A stretch of 64,000 nt of DNA, taken from assembly GCA_964036665.1 (NCBI GenBank), contig OZ038530.1, forward strand, positions 5,146,001-5,210,000, written 5' to 3'. Shown here in pieces: positions 37,001-47,900 of this stretch. The position numbers and the translations under genes were made by a program. The stretch is from Gordius sp. MW1 (Eukaryota; Nematomorpha; Gordioida; Gordea; Gordiidae). The notes under the pieces are model-generated. The model saw nothing but the letters and a program-made list of their open reading frames with translations. It did not search any database and was not told the origin of the DNA. Within the stretch, counting starts at the first letter, position 1; each line of letters opens with the position of its first letter.

Positions 37001-38875
37001 CGCCCCTTCCCACCTTTCTCGCCCATAAATTGCATAGCAAATATGATACATTTATACGAAGTATAGATGAGTCGTCCCCCCTTCCCTTCTCCCCTCCCCC
37101 TTCCCACGAGGGCCGAAGGCCCGAGTTATGATTAGTTTCTTTTTTAATCTTACGGTTGCTTTAAAGCTTTGCTTTAGATAGCTTAGCTTTTCATGATATC
37201 TGATCGAATATTAAAAAAAGAGGGGAATGCTCGATCTTAAAGTGAAGAACACATGTTATGAAATCGTTTTTCTATGTAAATTCCTATATTGCAATAGTTT
37301 ATTATCACTTTGTTTATTAAAATATAATTTATTTATCTTTGACCTGTGATAAATGACACTTATTTCTTTAAAAGAACACTGTGTTATATTTAATTTGCCA
37401 CATTTATGTGTATATGTAAGGGATTTGCACTCCAAACAGTTTATATTTCTGTCAATATTTATTATTTTCAATATATTTTGCCATGTAACAATGAGGTATG
37501 TCTGTTTATAATACCACAAAATGACAAACACAGGGGGAGGAATTTTTAATCTTCTTATCTTTAATCAATTAAAGCTTACTTATTTTGTGCAATTTTTTAG
37601 GTTACTCGCTTGGAAACCCGACCCTATCCCAGGCTTGAGAACAAATCGGGAGAAGACCATTGTGTTGAAGAATATGTTTGATCCTAAAATTTTTGATGTA
37701 ATTCTTACTCTATCATTTGTATGTATGTGTTTGTTTTATTGATGTTAAGCAATTTAAAATGGCTCAAGATAATGTTTGTACAATCAATGTCAAATATTAC
37801 TTTATGTAGGAAGACGCGTCACTCATCCTAGAATATCAAAAGGAATTGAGAGAAGAATGTGCCACATTTGGAACCGTCAAAAAAGTTAAAATATACGATG
37901 TAAGCCATCAAAGTTTTTCTTTTTATCTTTAGCTGGGAAGTGGTTGTAATTTGTAAACTTTAAAATGTTGCAACAAACCATTATGATAACTATTTCATAA
38001 TATTCTACAACCACGGCATAGTACTTGTAAAATGTAAGCTGTTTTATATCTTTGATCAAAGAATACATATTTATCCAAGGTTCACCGATTCGATTTTATT
38101 ATTATAACTCATCCTAATCAGAAACGAATAAATTTTAATTTGAAATAACTGAGTATTAATTGTTAAACTCAGCAACAACACAATTATTATATAATTATAG
38201 ACTTTTTTAGTGAATTATTGTTTAAAATGTGAGAAAATGCAACGAGAAATTCCGCGAAACCCATTTTTTAACAAATCTCAAAATTTAAATTTGAAATTAT
38301 TGCGTGTCTGTTCTTATACAAACTTATTTAGGGTTATTTATCGACAGTTCTACGTTTTATTCGCATAATTGGAACATGTTTTTGTCTAAGTTGCTCAATT
38401 AGTGGCCTGTACATAGTAATGCTATTAATTTCACTAAAATGTGTTAAGACAGTTTACGAAATTTAAAATTTTGGGCCTCTAATTATATTATGTGATGGTC
38501 TCAGCAAGTTGTCTGTTATTTTTCTTTAGCTTTTATATGTGGTTGCTATATTTGTGACAAAATCCTTTTGTTTCAATTGTTTTTTAAATTAATTATCCGA
38601 TTTTTAAGTTAGCAAAGTGTAAAGTACAAGTTTATCTCTCGTATTATACGTGTAAATGTGTTTAGCGGAACCCAGAGGGGGTAGCTGTTGTGACATTCGG
38701 AGAATTGGAAGAGGCAGATGCTTGTTTGGAAGCTTTGAACGGGCGATTTTATGCTGGGCGCAAGCTTGAGGCTTCTCGATGGGATGGCAAAACCCGGTTT
38801 GTCGTAGAGGAGACCGAAGAAGAGAAAGAACAGAGACTTCAAAAATGGACGGAATTTCTGGAGAAAGGCGAATAG
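28025..38875 (+). CDS. HTATSF1: TAT-SF1 / HTATSF1 homologue (U2 snRNP-associated splicing factor)
   Basis: Seven exons with consistent phases give 485 residues: 28025-28201, 29180-29678, 30317-30519, 33861-34042, 37601-37697, 37810-37899, 38666-38875. The N-terminus holds the conserved YEWDEKQKAWFPK block running across the first junction into ISEDFIAMYQASYG. Exon 2 adds two related Tyr/Trp segments (GGFIYTDP..LWDETQKQW and GGYVYREP..YYWNQERERW) and a lysine-rich stretch. RRM1 is at about residues 236-335 (NTNVYVSNLPDD). A second RRM of the UHM type is at about 370-465, with GRFY at 442-445 where UHMs carry R-x-F. TAT-SF1 binds the U2 snRNP protein SF3B1 through its UHM and acts in branch-site recognition in the nucleus. 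The product ends soon after the UHM and lacks the long acidic tail of vertebrate TAT-SF1. Intron 3 (3.3 kb) and intron 4 (3.6 kb) are inflated by mobile elements. Confidence 0.95.
30085..30221. mobile_element. G/C-tract MITE, copy 2 (in TAT-SF1 intron 2)
   Basis: Ends CATGGGCGTACCCAGG and CTGGGTACGCCCATG are inverted copies. Flanks GGTTTGAG (30077-30084) and GGCTTGAG (30222-30229) are an 8-base target duplication with one mismatch. It carries a G-run of about 16 after TTTTGAATTA. It lies about 95 bases upstream of exon 3. Confidence 0.85.
30748..30917. mobile_element. hAT-type MITE with 8-bp duplication (in TAT-SF1 intron 3)
   Basis: A 170-base element flanked by CGTTTAAG at 30740-30747 and 30918-30925. 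Arms of about 60 bases are inverted: TAGTGTTGTATTAAGGGCTG on the left and, inverted, TAGTGCTGTAAAAACGGCTG on the right, both followed by GTTTTRTTTGG.CG.CC. TAGTG ends plus an 8-base duplication indicate hAT mobilisation. Confidence 0.85.
31192..31563 (+). other. Unidentified open frame inside TAT-SF1 intron 3
   Basis: An open frame of 123 codons with balanced composition (for example QILVREYVNTGELSNLLSKM), ending at TAA 31561-31563. It has no ATG near its start; the first in-frame ATG is internal (KMYGR). A splice-acceptor-like TTTCTTCTATAG lies just upstream at 31158-31169, but the frame has a stop between it and the open part. It could be a transposon fragment, a nested exon or chance. No family recognised. 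Confidence 0.25.
32046..33823 (+). mobile_element. Helentron-like (HINE) element A1 with satellite core (TAT-SF1 intron 3)
   Basis: A 1.78-kb element. The 5' end is TTAATTGCTATGC with the 20-base subterminal repeat TTGCTATGCAATTTATGGGC at 32050-32069. The core holds about eight ~128-base satellite units (about 32440-33400). The inverted partner GCCCATAAATTGCATAGCAA is at 33706-33725, followed by a pyrimidine-rich stretch and a hairpin GGGCC-GAA-GGCCC at 33808-33820, ending near GAG 33823. The same order of parts recurs at 34300-37125. Subterminal inverted repeats, a tandem-repeat core and a 3' hairpin are described for Helentron-associated elements such as DINE-1. No coding. Confidence 0.7.
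32440..33400. repeat. Satellite array, ~128-bp unit, block 1
   Basis: About eight units built around TTTTTGGCCGTCCGCTGGCT, CTGACCAATG and ACCATTGGCCAAAATGTG, separated by T-rich stretches and GACTATTATGATTGTTCCTG. The last units toward 33400 diverge (GTGTCCTGGCTG and GTGTGCTGGCTG variants, then GTTGGTACTGACC). Each unit pairs CCAATGG with CCATTGG across 6-9 bases. Confidence 0.9.
34300..37125 (+). mobile_element. Helentron-like (HINE) element A2 with satellite core (TAT-SF1 intron 4)
   Basis: A 2.83-kb copy of the element at 32046-33823, in the same orientation. The subterminal repeat TTGCTATGCAATTTATGGGC is at 34304-34323, its inverted partner at 37021-37040, and the hairpin GGGCC-GAA-GGCCC at 37110-37122. 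Flanking parts match copy A1 closely: after the 5' end, CCTCCCTATCTATTTGCATT and CACCCCTCATCTCTATCTCC; before the 3' end, TAACCCTAACCCTTGCC and GGCATTTAATACCCC. The core is longer, with about 17 satellite units. Only exon 4 and short flanks separate the two copies. Confidence 0.72.
34640..36740. repeat. Satellite array, ~128-bp unit, block 2
   Basis: About 17 units of the same satellite as 32440-33400. Two sub-variants recur: one with GCTGACCAATGG and one with CTCCTGACCGATG, and some alternation suggests a two-unit higher-order repeat. The right end shows the same degenerate order of variants as block 1. Open frames of up to 288 codons on the minus strand come from the unit being read through and are not genes. 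Confidence 0.92.
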
Positions 38876-38953
38876 AAATTTAACTCATTATTACATATTA
38901 AACTTATTATTATTGTATATATCATACAGCTAATAACGAATATTATAATTATA

Positions 38954-38959
38954 AATAAA
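38954..38959 (+). promoter_or_regulatory. Polyadenylation signal AATAAA of the TAT-SF1 gene
   Basis: Canonical hexamer 79 bases past the stop codon at 38875. Confidence 0.6.
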
Positions 38960-39263
38960 ATACGAAGAAACTTAACATTTGTGTGCTTATTCTCTGTTAA
39001 TAGTTAAGAATTGACTCTAATTTGATTTGATAATTTAAATTTTTAAAATAAGTATCAAAAATTGTTATCTAGGCTTTGTTAAGGAATAAATCATACCCTT
39101 ATAATGAATGCTCTGTATTTCTTGTATTATACTTTGTATCATTAGCTAAAATAGTTATTATTTTTTATTCTCCCTTTAGACATGTGAAATTGGTTTTACT
39201 TAGAAAGTCTAGTATTTATATAATTCGGTTAAAGATTTTGTTTTTAATAGGCTTATAAGGCAC

Positions 39264-39400
39264 GTAGCCAGGATTTTCTCCCGGGGGGGGGGGGGGAATT
39301 TCCAAAAAAATTTATAACATTTTTATTTCTACATCAAAATTATAAAATCTGGTACAGGCGCTTAGCCAGGATTTTCTCGAGGGGGGGGGGGGAAAGCTGG
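39264..39400. repeat. Two G-run transposon ends (CGTAGCCAGGATTTTCTC)
   Basis: CACGTAGCCAGGATTTTCTCCCGGGG at 39261-39286 and CAGGCGCTTAGCCAGGATTTTCTCGAGGGG at 39355-39384 are sister ends each followed by a G-run. The inverted form, ending TTCTGGCTACGCGCCTG, is at 63848-63864. They suggest a second hAT-like family with CAGGCGC ends. Confidence 0.45.
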
Positions 39401-39683
39401 CAAATTTTTACATTTTATTTGTAATTAAAAATCACAGTTAAACAACCAAAAAGTCTGGCTCGCTGCTGGGCCCACTCAGCTAAGGGGTCGTGCAGGCTAC
39501 CGTTCTAAATTGAGATTTTCAAGTAGGCCTGGGCGGGCACCATAATGAGATTCTTATATAGTTTACATTTTTTGTCACCTTTCTATTTATAAAAATTCTA
39601 GAATCAGATCAAAATTTTTTGAAAATAAGACAAAATTAATTCTTGAAATTTAAAATTGTCATTTTGGGCCCGGCTGTTCGGAT

Positions 39684-40000
39684 CAGAGGTCAGATTTGTT
39701 TGGAATCTGACTGCTCGAACCCGGCCCGATTCCATTTTTTAATTTCCTTGCCCGCCCGAACCCTTCTAAGTATCCGCTCGGGTCCGCCCAAATCGTTAAA
39801 GTTGCCCCCCTTATTGCCCGGCCTGAAATATAAAATTTGCCCGTTAAGCCCGAATTTATGCGATCCTAAACAGAGGTCAGATTTGTTTAAATATTTCTGC
39901 CCGAACCCGGCCCGGTTCAAATCTAACTAAATTGCCCGCCTGAACCCTTCTAAGTGTCCGCTCGGTAATGCCCGAACCGTTAGAGCTGCCCGAACTGCCT
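39684..40000. repeat. Tandem GC-rich repeat, period 187
   Basis: CAGAGGTCAGATTTGTTT occurs at 39684 and 39871. Each is followed by CGAACCCGGCCCG.TTC and GAACCCTTCTAAGT.TCCGCTCGG, so the whole unit is duplicated head to tail. Its composition matches the GC-rich hAT-like ends. Confidence 0.65.
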
Positions 40001-40206
40001 AGCTCGATTAATAGATAACAAAATTTTAATAGATTAATTGCTAATGCATTTAGGTTTATAAAATATAATTTCAATTAGTAATACTTAGTTTTTTTGATAA
40101 AAAAACTATATTTAATCATTAAATCACCTTCTTGCTAAGGAATATTATGGGGAAATTTTTTATTTGAAGCACAAAAATGGTATAAGAATTAATTAAGTAT
40201 TATAAA

Positions 40207-40345
40207 AATAAGTAATAGCGTAGATAAGGGAATAAAAAGGGCGAATTGCGAAATGAGGCAAAAAGTGATATGGAAATTAATTATTATAGAATTAATTAAT
40301 AGCGTAGATTAGGGAATAAAAAGGCGAATTGCAAAATGGGGAAGC
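40207..40345. repeat. Direct repeat of TAATAGCGTAGAT.AGGGAATAAAAAGG
   Basis: Two copies about 90 bases apart (near 40213 and 40302), each followed by GCGAATTGC.AAATG. A local duplication with no known family. Confidence 0.5.
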
Positions 40346-40639
40346 TTTGTTAAATCAAATTTTATTTGTTAAAAGAATTAAATGAAGAATAATTAAATTT
40401 AGCACTTATTTGTTTTAAGTCTAGACGGCACAGGCGAACAATCAAAGGGCTACATAAATATTTAAATCCTTTCTATAAGCGTAGCTAGGGATCTGAAAGA
40501 AATGGAGTCGGGCAAAGATTATAAAAATAACTTGGGAAGGGGTGGCAAAATTATTTTAGCATTTTAAGCATTCTCGACATATATTCTAATAAAAAAGTAA
40601 CAAAATAATATCCTATGTTTTTAATTTAATTATGCCCGA

Positions 40640-40740
40640 ATCTTATCAGCGTGCCCGCCCGGGCCCACCCGAAATTTAAAATAAGACAGTTACCCGGCCC
40701 ACGGGCAGCGGGCCGGGTCGGGCAATCAGGTCTCTGGTTC
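40640..40740. mobile_element. GC-rich hAT-like end, ending CAGGTCTCTGG
   Basis: GCCCGCCCGGGCCCACCCG, then GGGCCGGGTCGGGCAATCAGGTCTCTGG. The reverse complement, CCAGAGACCTGATTGCCCG, parallels TAGAGACCTGCAACGGGC at 8509. Confidence 0.4.
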
Positions 40741-41334
40741 GGACAGCATTAGTGAATTGGGCAATTAAAGGGTTTTGGCTGGCCTTGGCAGGCAATTTAG
40801 TTATCAAACCGTGAAAAATTTTAGACAAATCCTTTATTTACGCCATTGTTTTGGTCGTAATCAATCTTAAATATTTGAATTTTATCAAATTGACAATCAA
40901 GTTCAGTTATCAGTAAAGCTTTATTAATTACCTTATCATTTAAATTCTAGCCTAAGCGCTGTACTTTTTGTGTATTTTTATATTTTTCTAAATATAAAGG
41001 TCAATATAATCAAGCTTTCAAAAGTAGGGCATACCGTTAATTTTACAATCGGCTTAATTATTGACGTTTCGCGTATTCATCATTTTAGACAAATTATTTA
41101 AACTTTTAAAGTCATATTGAGCAAAGTAAAAAGTGTCAAAACTTTTTGAATATTAGCAAGGGGTATTAAAAGTGAATCAACAATAATTTATGGCTGTTTT
41201 ATTCTCACACCATATTACACCTAGGTGTAAAATGTTTCACATATGATTTGTTTAAGCCCTTAAAACACAACCTTGTATATTATTAGGTGCTAAGACATTT
41301 TCTTATTCTTTCCGGCGCCTATTTGAATTTTTTT

Positions 41335-41607
41335 TTATTTTTTTTTCGCCAAGCTTTCCCTTCTTTTTATAGAGAAAAATATAAATGGTTGTATTTTCAA
41401 TATGTTGTAAAGATAGAAGGTAGAGTTGTATAAAATCTTATCCAAAATACCACACATTTCGGTGGAAAGATGTGGAGAGCCTGAAGGCAAAAAACAAATG
41501 TAATATCCCGCTTCTTGTGTATTTGTGTGCGAATTTATTGGGCTACCGTGGCCATCAAACTCACAGAAAAACAGCGGGATGTTTGTAAGGTAAAAGAAAA
41601 ATGGCAT
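41335..41607 (-). other. Unidentified open frame, possible small peptide
   Basis: 90 codons from an ATG with a hydrophobic start (MPFFFYLTNIPLFFC) and a cysteine-containing middle. No family recognised, and no polyadenylation or splice evidence ties it to a gene. It could be chance in AT-rich DNA. Confidence 0.2.
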
Positions 41608-42198
41608 TTTGCAAAATTTTATATTTCATCTTCTTCATGGTCTAGACGCTAATGAACTGTTTCCTTTACTATAATATCATCGTCAAAGTTAAATTATCTA
41701 AAAGAGCAATTCCGGTTTCCTTAGACTCATCATAATTTCCTCTAATATTAAGCTACCACCACCACAAATTCCCATCACTCCGCTGGATACATTCGATTTT
41801 CACAGGTTAAAAATGTATACAAAATATCCATTGTCATATTTTTCCTAAACTTTTGCGGTTTACATTTGACGTGGGAATTTTTTTGGCATGATGACGATTA
41901 GATTTTTTTGTCACAAATCCTGTATGATGTTTGTTTATTCATTTAAATAGATATTAAATTCAAAATAAATTAAAACGGTTTTATATTTTGGCAGTAGCAA
42001 TTATTTATGTTGAATAACTGATTTGTAAAATGCCAATTATGTTTTTATTAGACCCGTATCTCCTGCATGTCGGCGCATGAAAAAAACTACATATTTTTAA
42101 TAATCACGCTCTTCGTTAAAAAAATTTATCAAAATTATTTTACTCAAAATAAAGTGATAAATTATGGAAGTTTTATCTGTTTTAAATCTTGCTCCTGG

Positions 42199-42350
42199 TC
42201 ATAGCCAGCATTGGAATTAGAGGGGGGGGCAATAAAGATTTAGGGAGGGGCAAAATAATCATTTTTTGAAATTTTAGCCAGTAATTGAATAACTTTTAAC
42301 AAATTTTTGGATTTAGAGGGGGGCAGCCGCCCCTCCCTGCCCCCCCCCTT
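42199..42350. mobile_element. G/C-tract MITE, degraded copy
   Basis: ATAGCCAGCATTGGAATTAG with a G-run, GGGGCAAAATAATCATTTTTT, then GATTTAGAGGGGGGCAGCCG and C-tracts, closely matching the interior of the copy at 46611. Both ends are damaged and no duplication is seen. Confidence 0.6.
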
Positions 42351-44967
42351 ACCTCGTCCAATATACAATTTTTTTAAATTGGGTTACATTTATTGCCTAT
42401 CTTAATAATAGAACTCGCCAACAACTTAAATTTTTAGGTGCTTTTTCCGCTTTTAAATTGAAAAATTAAATACTATTAATAAATTACACCTTTATTTTTA
42501 ATTTATTATTGACAAATATATGTTTACCTTTCCTAAAAGGGTTTTATGGTCTGTGTTAGGCTATTATTTTATACCCATTCTGAACTCTTAAAAGCAATCG
42601 TCTAAATTCGTTAAAAAAAGAAGTTATTCAAACCCAGCCTTTTAGAAGAAATTTGGCTAGCAGCGCAAATGCTTGTTTTTATGAGAAAATAGATAATAAA
42701 AATAGATTACTAAATTTTACATTTGTACGGTATGTATGCAAAAAATTCGTAGGCATCTTACTTTTCGGGTTTTAAACGCCCACCAAGCTTTAATGACATA
42801 TAATAGTAATTATTGGATGCGCCTGTTCTCTAATGCAAAATCTCCAATTTTATATTGTTCCTTACATATGCACTTCGATTTGTTGGAATTTTAATTGTTT
42901 CAAGTATATTATATTTAAGTTATAACAAATTATTTGTTGTCTTGAGAGCAAGTCTATTAGAACGACAGTATATTTTTAAATCATTGGTTAACAGTAAATA
43001 TTTAAGAATTCAGAGAAGGATGTTTAAGGTTTAGAAATTCAATTAATTATGTTTTTTATTTTAATATAAGCTATAGTTTTGTATAGTGTCACTTTTAAAA
43101 AATTTCAATATCAAATATTTGATGTCAATACATTTTTACCTTGCTCTGTGTATAATTTATTCAAGTATACGCAATAATTAGCAAACCGAGAGTGTTGTCT
43201 AAATTAGATCGTTGACTTTAAATATGCCTTCAAGTCAAAAGACGTGTTGCCAGATATTAAATTATGAATCGTAGCCTTTTAACTTTAATCTGATAACGGG
43301 CCCCCTAAAAGTTTGTTAGCATTTAAGAGAAAATTCTTGGAATTTAAGAAAAATATAAACTATAATTTATTAAAACTTTAACGATTTATATTAATATGGA
43401 ATATATATAGTTTCACGTCACCCCCTGTTGATTTTTTAATATTTTGCAAGCTAGTGCAACTACCACTAAGTTTAATTCCTCTGGTTACAAGCCTCTTTAA
43501 TTTTGCTGTAGATTTTGACCATTTTACTATTTAGTAGCCGATTATTACCCATAAACTATATATAAAAATACGAAGAGCACTCTAAATATTTTATTATTTT
43601 TATACCTTATATCACACTCTTACTAAAAATAGTTAAATTTTAACTAAATATTCAAAAAAATAACAAAGTTTATAATTTATTTATGTATAATTTTTTGTAT
43701 AGATTTTTCATTGATACCAAGTATGAAAACTTACTAACTCCGCAGTTTTATATGCATTCAAATATCCAACCTTTGTACGCTGTTAAAATACAAATTATCT
43801 TTGCATTTTGAAATACTCAAATATTAATGTATTTATGTTTATGATATATTTTTATATTTAAGATAGCGAGAAAAGTTTACATATGATGGAACTTAAATTT
43901 CATATGTTTTGTAATTGATATTTAAACGAATCTTACATTATTAATGATCATAAAGTTTTATTCATAAGTGTGGCGTTTCTATGGTTCAGATCTTTAAATA
44001 AGATAACAACATTCCTTAAAATTAAATCTGCATTAAACGCTTTTCTTTGATATTGCGATTAAAGTTCTGCCAGCAGTTACAACAACGATCTCGGCCTTAG
44101 CCCGAAGAAAAGCTTTTGCATTAAACAAACATTATTCCGTTGTTTGATGAATGAAATTATTCCACTTATCACCTTTATAATCTTCTTCTTTCTTATTTAT
44201 AAGAGCCATAAGTTTCAACCTGGTTGCACTTTTCTCCCTTTATTATTTAGTTATCGGTGTTAATGGTCAGCTCGGCACTTAACTCTACACTGCACTGAGG
44301 AATCTTGTTGATTTACACATCGACTCCTCAAGCGTTAAATTCTTTTATTGACTTATATAATACCTTTACCATCAATTATTATTACATTACATTTATCTTT
44401 TCTGAGATAATTCTATCAACACCTTCCCCTATAAGCTGACCTATATAATAGATTATGTAACGAGGCTTTGTGTAATCGCATAAATGTTGAGACACTATTT
44501 TTATTTATATAATATTTGCTTTACAATATGGCTTAAGAATTTGCCAGCTATATACAAATTCTGTCTTTAAACTTAAAAGTTATTAACAAATAAAATTGGT
44601 GATTATTTGATAATTTTGCAGCTAATATATAAAAGTTGTATAGGGATTTTTCTGCCGCTAAAATTTTTTTTAGTATTCATTATGGAAATATTAAAATAAA
44701 CCGTTTTAATTTTTTATAGTATTGATACTGACCATTCTACCAAAGTAAATTAGTGTAGATCTATAAAATTTTGAAGGCGATTTTTGTGGAAAAATATGCA
44801 TAGGAGTAAGTTAAAAAATATTAGTCACATATAATTTTAAATCCGTGTGCCTGAACAATTTGAAATTAACATCTACTATTAATATTTCAAAATGCCTAAT
44901 AATAAATTTATAATTGTTATTATTAAAGGTTAGAGTTTATGTGATGTTGGTAAACAATCCGTAATCA
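42351..44967. other. Upstream region of the TANC gene, no features seen
   Basis: AT-rich DNA with no recognised exon, repeat family or promoter motif. Confidence 0.3.
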
Positions 44968-47900
44968 ATGTGGAAAAAGTTATTTTTTAAATCATCCCGT
45001 AAGCAAACCGGAGACAAATATCTACCAGATTTACTCGAAGAGCCATGTGAATTAGTGGAAAAAGGTATACAAATTAGAGAATTTAAATTAATGGCATGAT
45101 TTAACATAATTTAGAGTTAACTAAGACATTGACTTAGTTTTTGCGTGCCTTTGCATCTTAATTGATAACTCACAATATAGAGGAGGCATTGTTTGCCTTA
45201 ATTTACCTAAAAATATAAGATTTAGTATTATTTTTAGACATCCTCTCTCACAATTTTTTTAAATTTATCATTAATGGCCAATTTTCAAAATAAAATTTTA
45301 TTGCTTATCAAAGCATTAGAGGCAAAAGGTTTAGCATCACGCACAAAATTTTCATTTCTCAATATAATTACGCTCAGAAACAAACACATTTCACCTTGCA
45401 TAATTTAAGAATAAAATCTGCCAAAACTTTAACATAATCTAAGTCACCTACATTTTTTACAAAGACCAAAAGCAATTATTCCACATTTCCATTACTTACT
45501 CTAGTCGTTTGATCTTTCAACAAATCTCAATGGTCAAAATGAAGACGTCCTTTAAATCACTATTTTAAGAGACTTTCTCTTCCCTTTAACCTTTGTAATC
45601 TTTGATTAAGATGTAAAATTAAATAAATTTAATTGTTTTTACATTCTACTATCAGATGGACTTAAAATAGAATCGAATTTAAACTAATTTCTGTCTATGT
45701 AAATGTACTACACAAATACACATGAAAACGGTTGTAAAACATTTTGCCTTGTCTTAAGTCTTTAAATGGCGCCATCGAACAATTTTCCTGCACTGGATGG
45801 GGTTATAAATCTTATGTGTTTTTATGATGATAGGTGAGGTCCTCAAGCAGAATAAAAACCATACGGTCCTGCCAAGTTTTAATTTATACACAATAGAATT
45901 AATAGGATAACCATGGGCGTACGCAGGTTTTGAATTAGGGGGGGGCAAAACGTTCAAAAGTTCATTTAGAGGGGGGCAAAACATAATTTTTTTTAATTTT
46001 TCAATGTTTTTGCATTGAAAATTTTTTTTTTTCATAAATTAGGGGGGGGGGGCAGCCGCCCCCCCCCCCTGCCCCCCCCCCTGCGTACGCCCATGAGGAT
46101 AACTGTTTTACTTTACTTTCTCTCTTATATATGATAAATGTTTCTTATAAGTCAATTTTAGTTTAGTATATTTAAAGTTATTAATGTTTAGGAAACAGAT
46201 GTTAAGACATGACATCTCTCAATAAGCATAATCGCTGTTTAATCGACACTTTCTTATCTTGCTTTAACACATTTAGCAACAATTTGCATGAGATGACCAA
46301 ATGTCATTTATTAGATCTATCTAAAATTAATAAGGACTAAAGTGTTATCGACACTTTCTTATCTATGTTTTACTTAAAACATTTAGCAACAATTAGCATG
46401 ATTAAATGTATTTTACTATGACAGAGTTAAATATAAAAATTATAATCTATACTAGCTTATTTGCCAAAATAGTTGTAATATTTTTAATTAGCCAGAAAGA
46501 GAGGCCAAAAAGATCATTAAAGTAAACCACAAGAAATCTTTAATTTAAAAAAGGACAGCTTTTTATCCGCTGGCACTGTAACCAAGTTTTTAGATCTCTT
46601 CTCTTTATATCATGAGCGTAGCCAGCAGGGGGGCAAAAATGATTTAGGGAGAAGCGAAATGATCATTTTTTCAAATTTTAGCTATAATTTTAATAAATTG
46701 CAACAAATTTTTGATTTTAGAGGGGGGCAGCCGCCCGTCCCTGCCCCCCCTTGGCTACTCCCATGCTTTATATGTAGTAATTGTTGCACTCTTAACTTTT
46801 ATTCCTATTTTTTAAATTCTATCCTCTTACTTTAGAAACTTGAATTTTGGGTAAAGCTCCTGCTTTGCACTAAGCACTAAATTTTATTTGCAAGATGGTT
46901 TTAGCAACAATGATTCGAGATTTGGCAAATGTAGGCCGTGTTGGTTAAATGCTACTTTTATAGGGCTGCCCTAGGTCAATGACGCTTTAAATACGTATCT
47001 ATAAAGTGATAATTGTTTCAAAATAATTTTATGCGCAAAGTATTGAGTAACACTATTTTTACGAAATACCAAAAAATAATATATATTGATAAATTATGGA
47101 TGTTCACACTAGGTCGAAAAGAGCGCTTTAGCTGAAGTTATAAGTTTTTTAAATAGCATAATTAAACTAATTCTCAATCATATAATAGTTCAAACTAAAA
47201 GCATAATTTTTTTTTCTAATTTCTATATTCCACAAATCCTTAATAAATATTAGATTTTGAATTGACCAAAGGGCGGAGCAAAGAGGAAAATTGGTCTATA
47301 AAGGAGTCTTCCCAAACAGCTTCACGCAAAGCGGGTGGTCAACAATCGAATTACAAAAAGAATGGTAAAACCATAAAACCATGTGACTATTTGATTTGCG
47401 ATTCAAATTGTCAACTTGGGCCAAGTTTTAATAACCTGGATTGCAATGGTAGTAAAAGAGATTCCATCCTCTGCCAAAACGTATGCTCAATCTCGACCCA
47501 AACCTTAGATTTCAATCTAAACGTGACCTCTAACAACTTCGCACATCAAAATTCTCCTAATTTAACCGATGGTTTTCCCAGAAATTTTACTCCTCCTCCT
47601 AGGCTGGGTGGCAAAAATTTTACGAAATTTACTAAAAATGGATGCAGTAGCTCTTTAAGAATTTCTAAAAACAGCCCAAAAAATCACGGTTTAAGACAAG
47701 AAATATTCAAAAATTCGGATCTATATGCCTCGTTTAATGCTAAACACCCCATCCGTTTTAACAAACAATATGGCGATACGAAAAATACCAGCTGGCAAAG
47801 TGATTCAACGGCTCCAATTGATTGCGACACTTGGCTTTTGGCACCGACCTCTGGTAAGTTTCTTTTTTATTTAAACTAACTCTTATCCAATAAATTGGTT

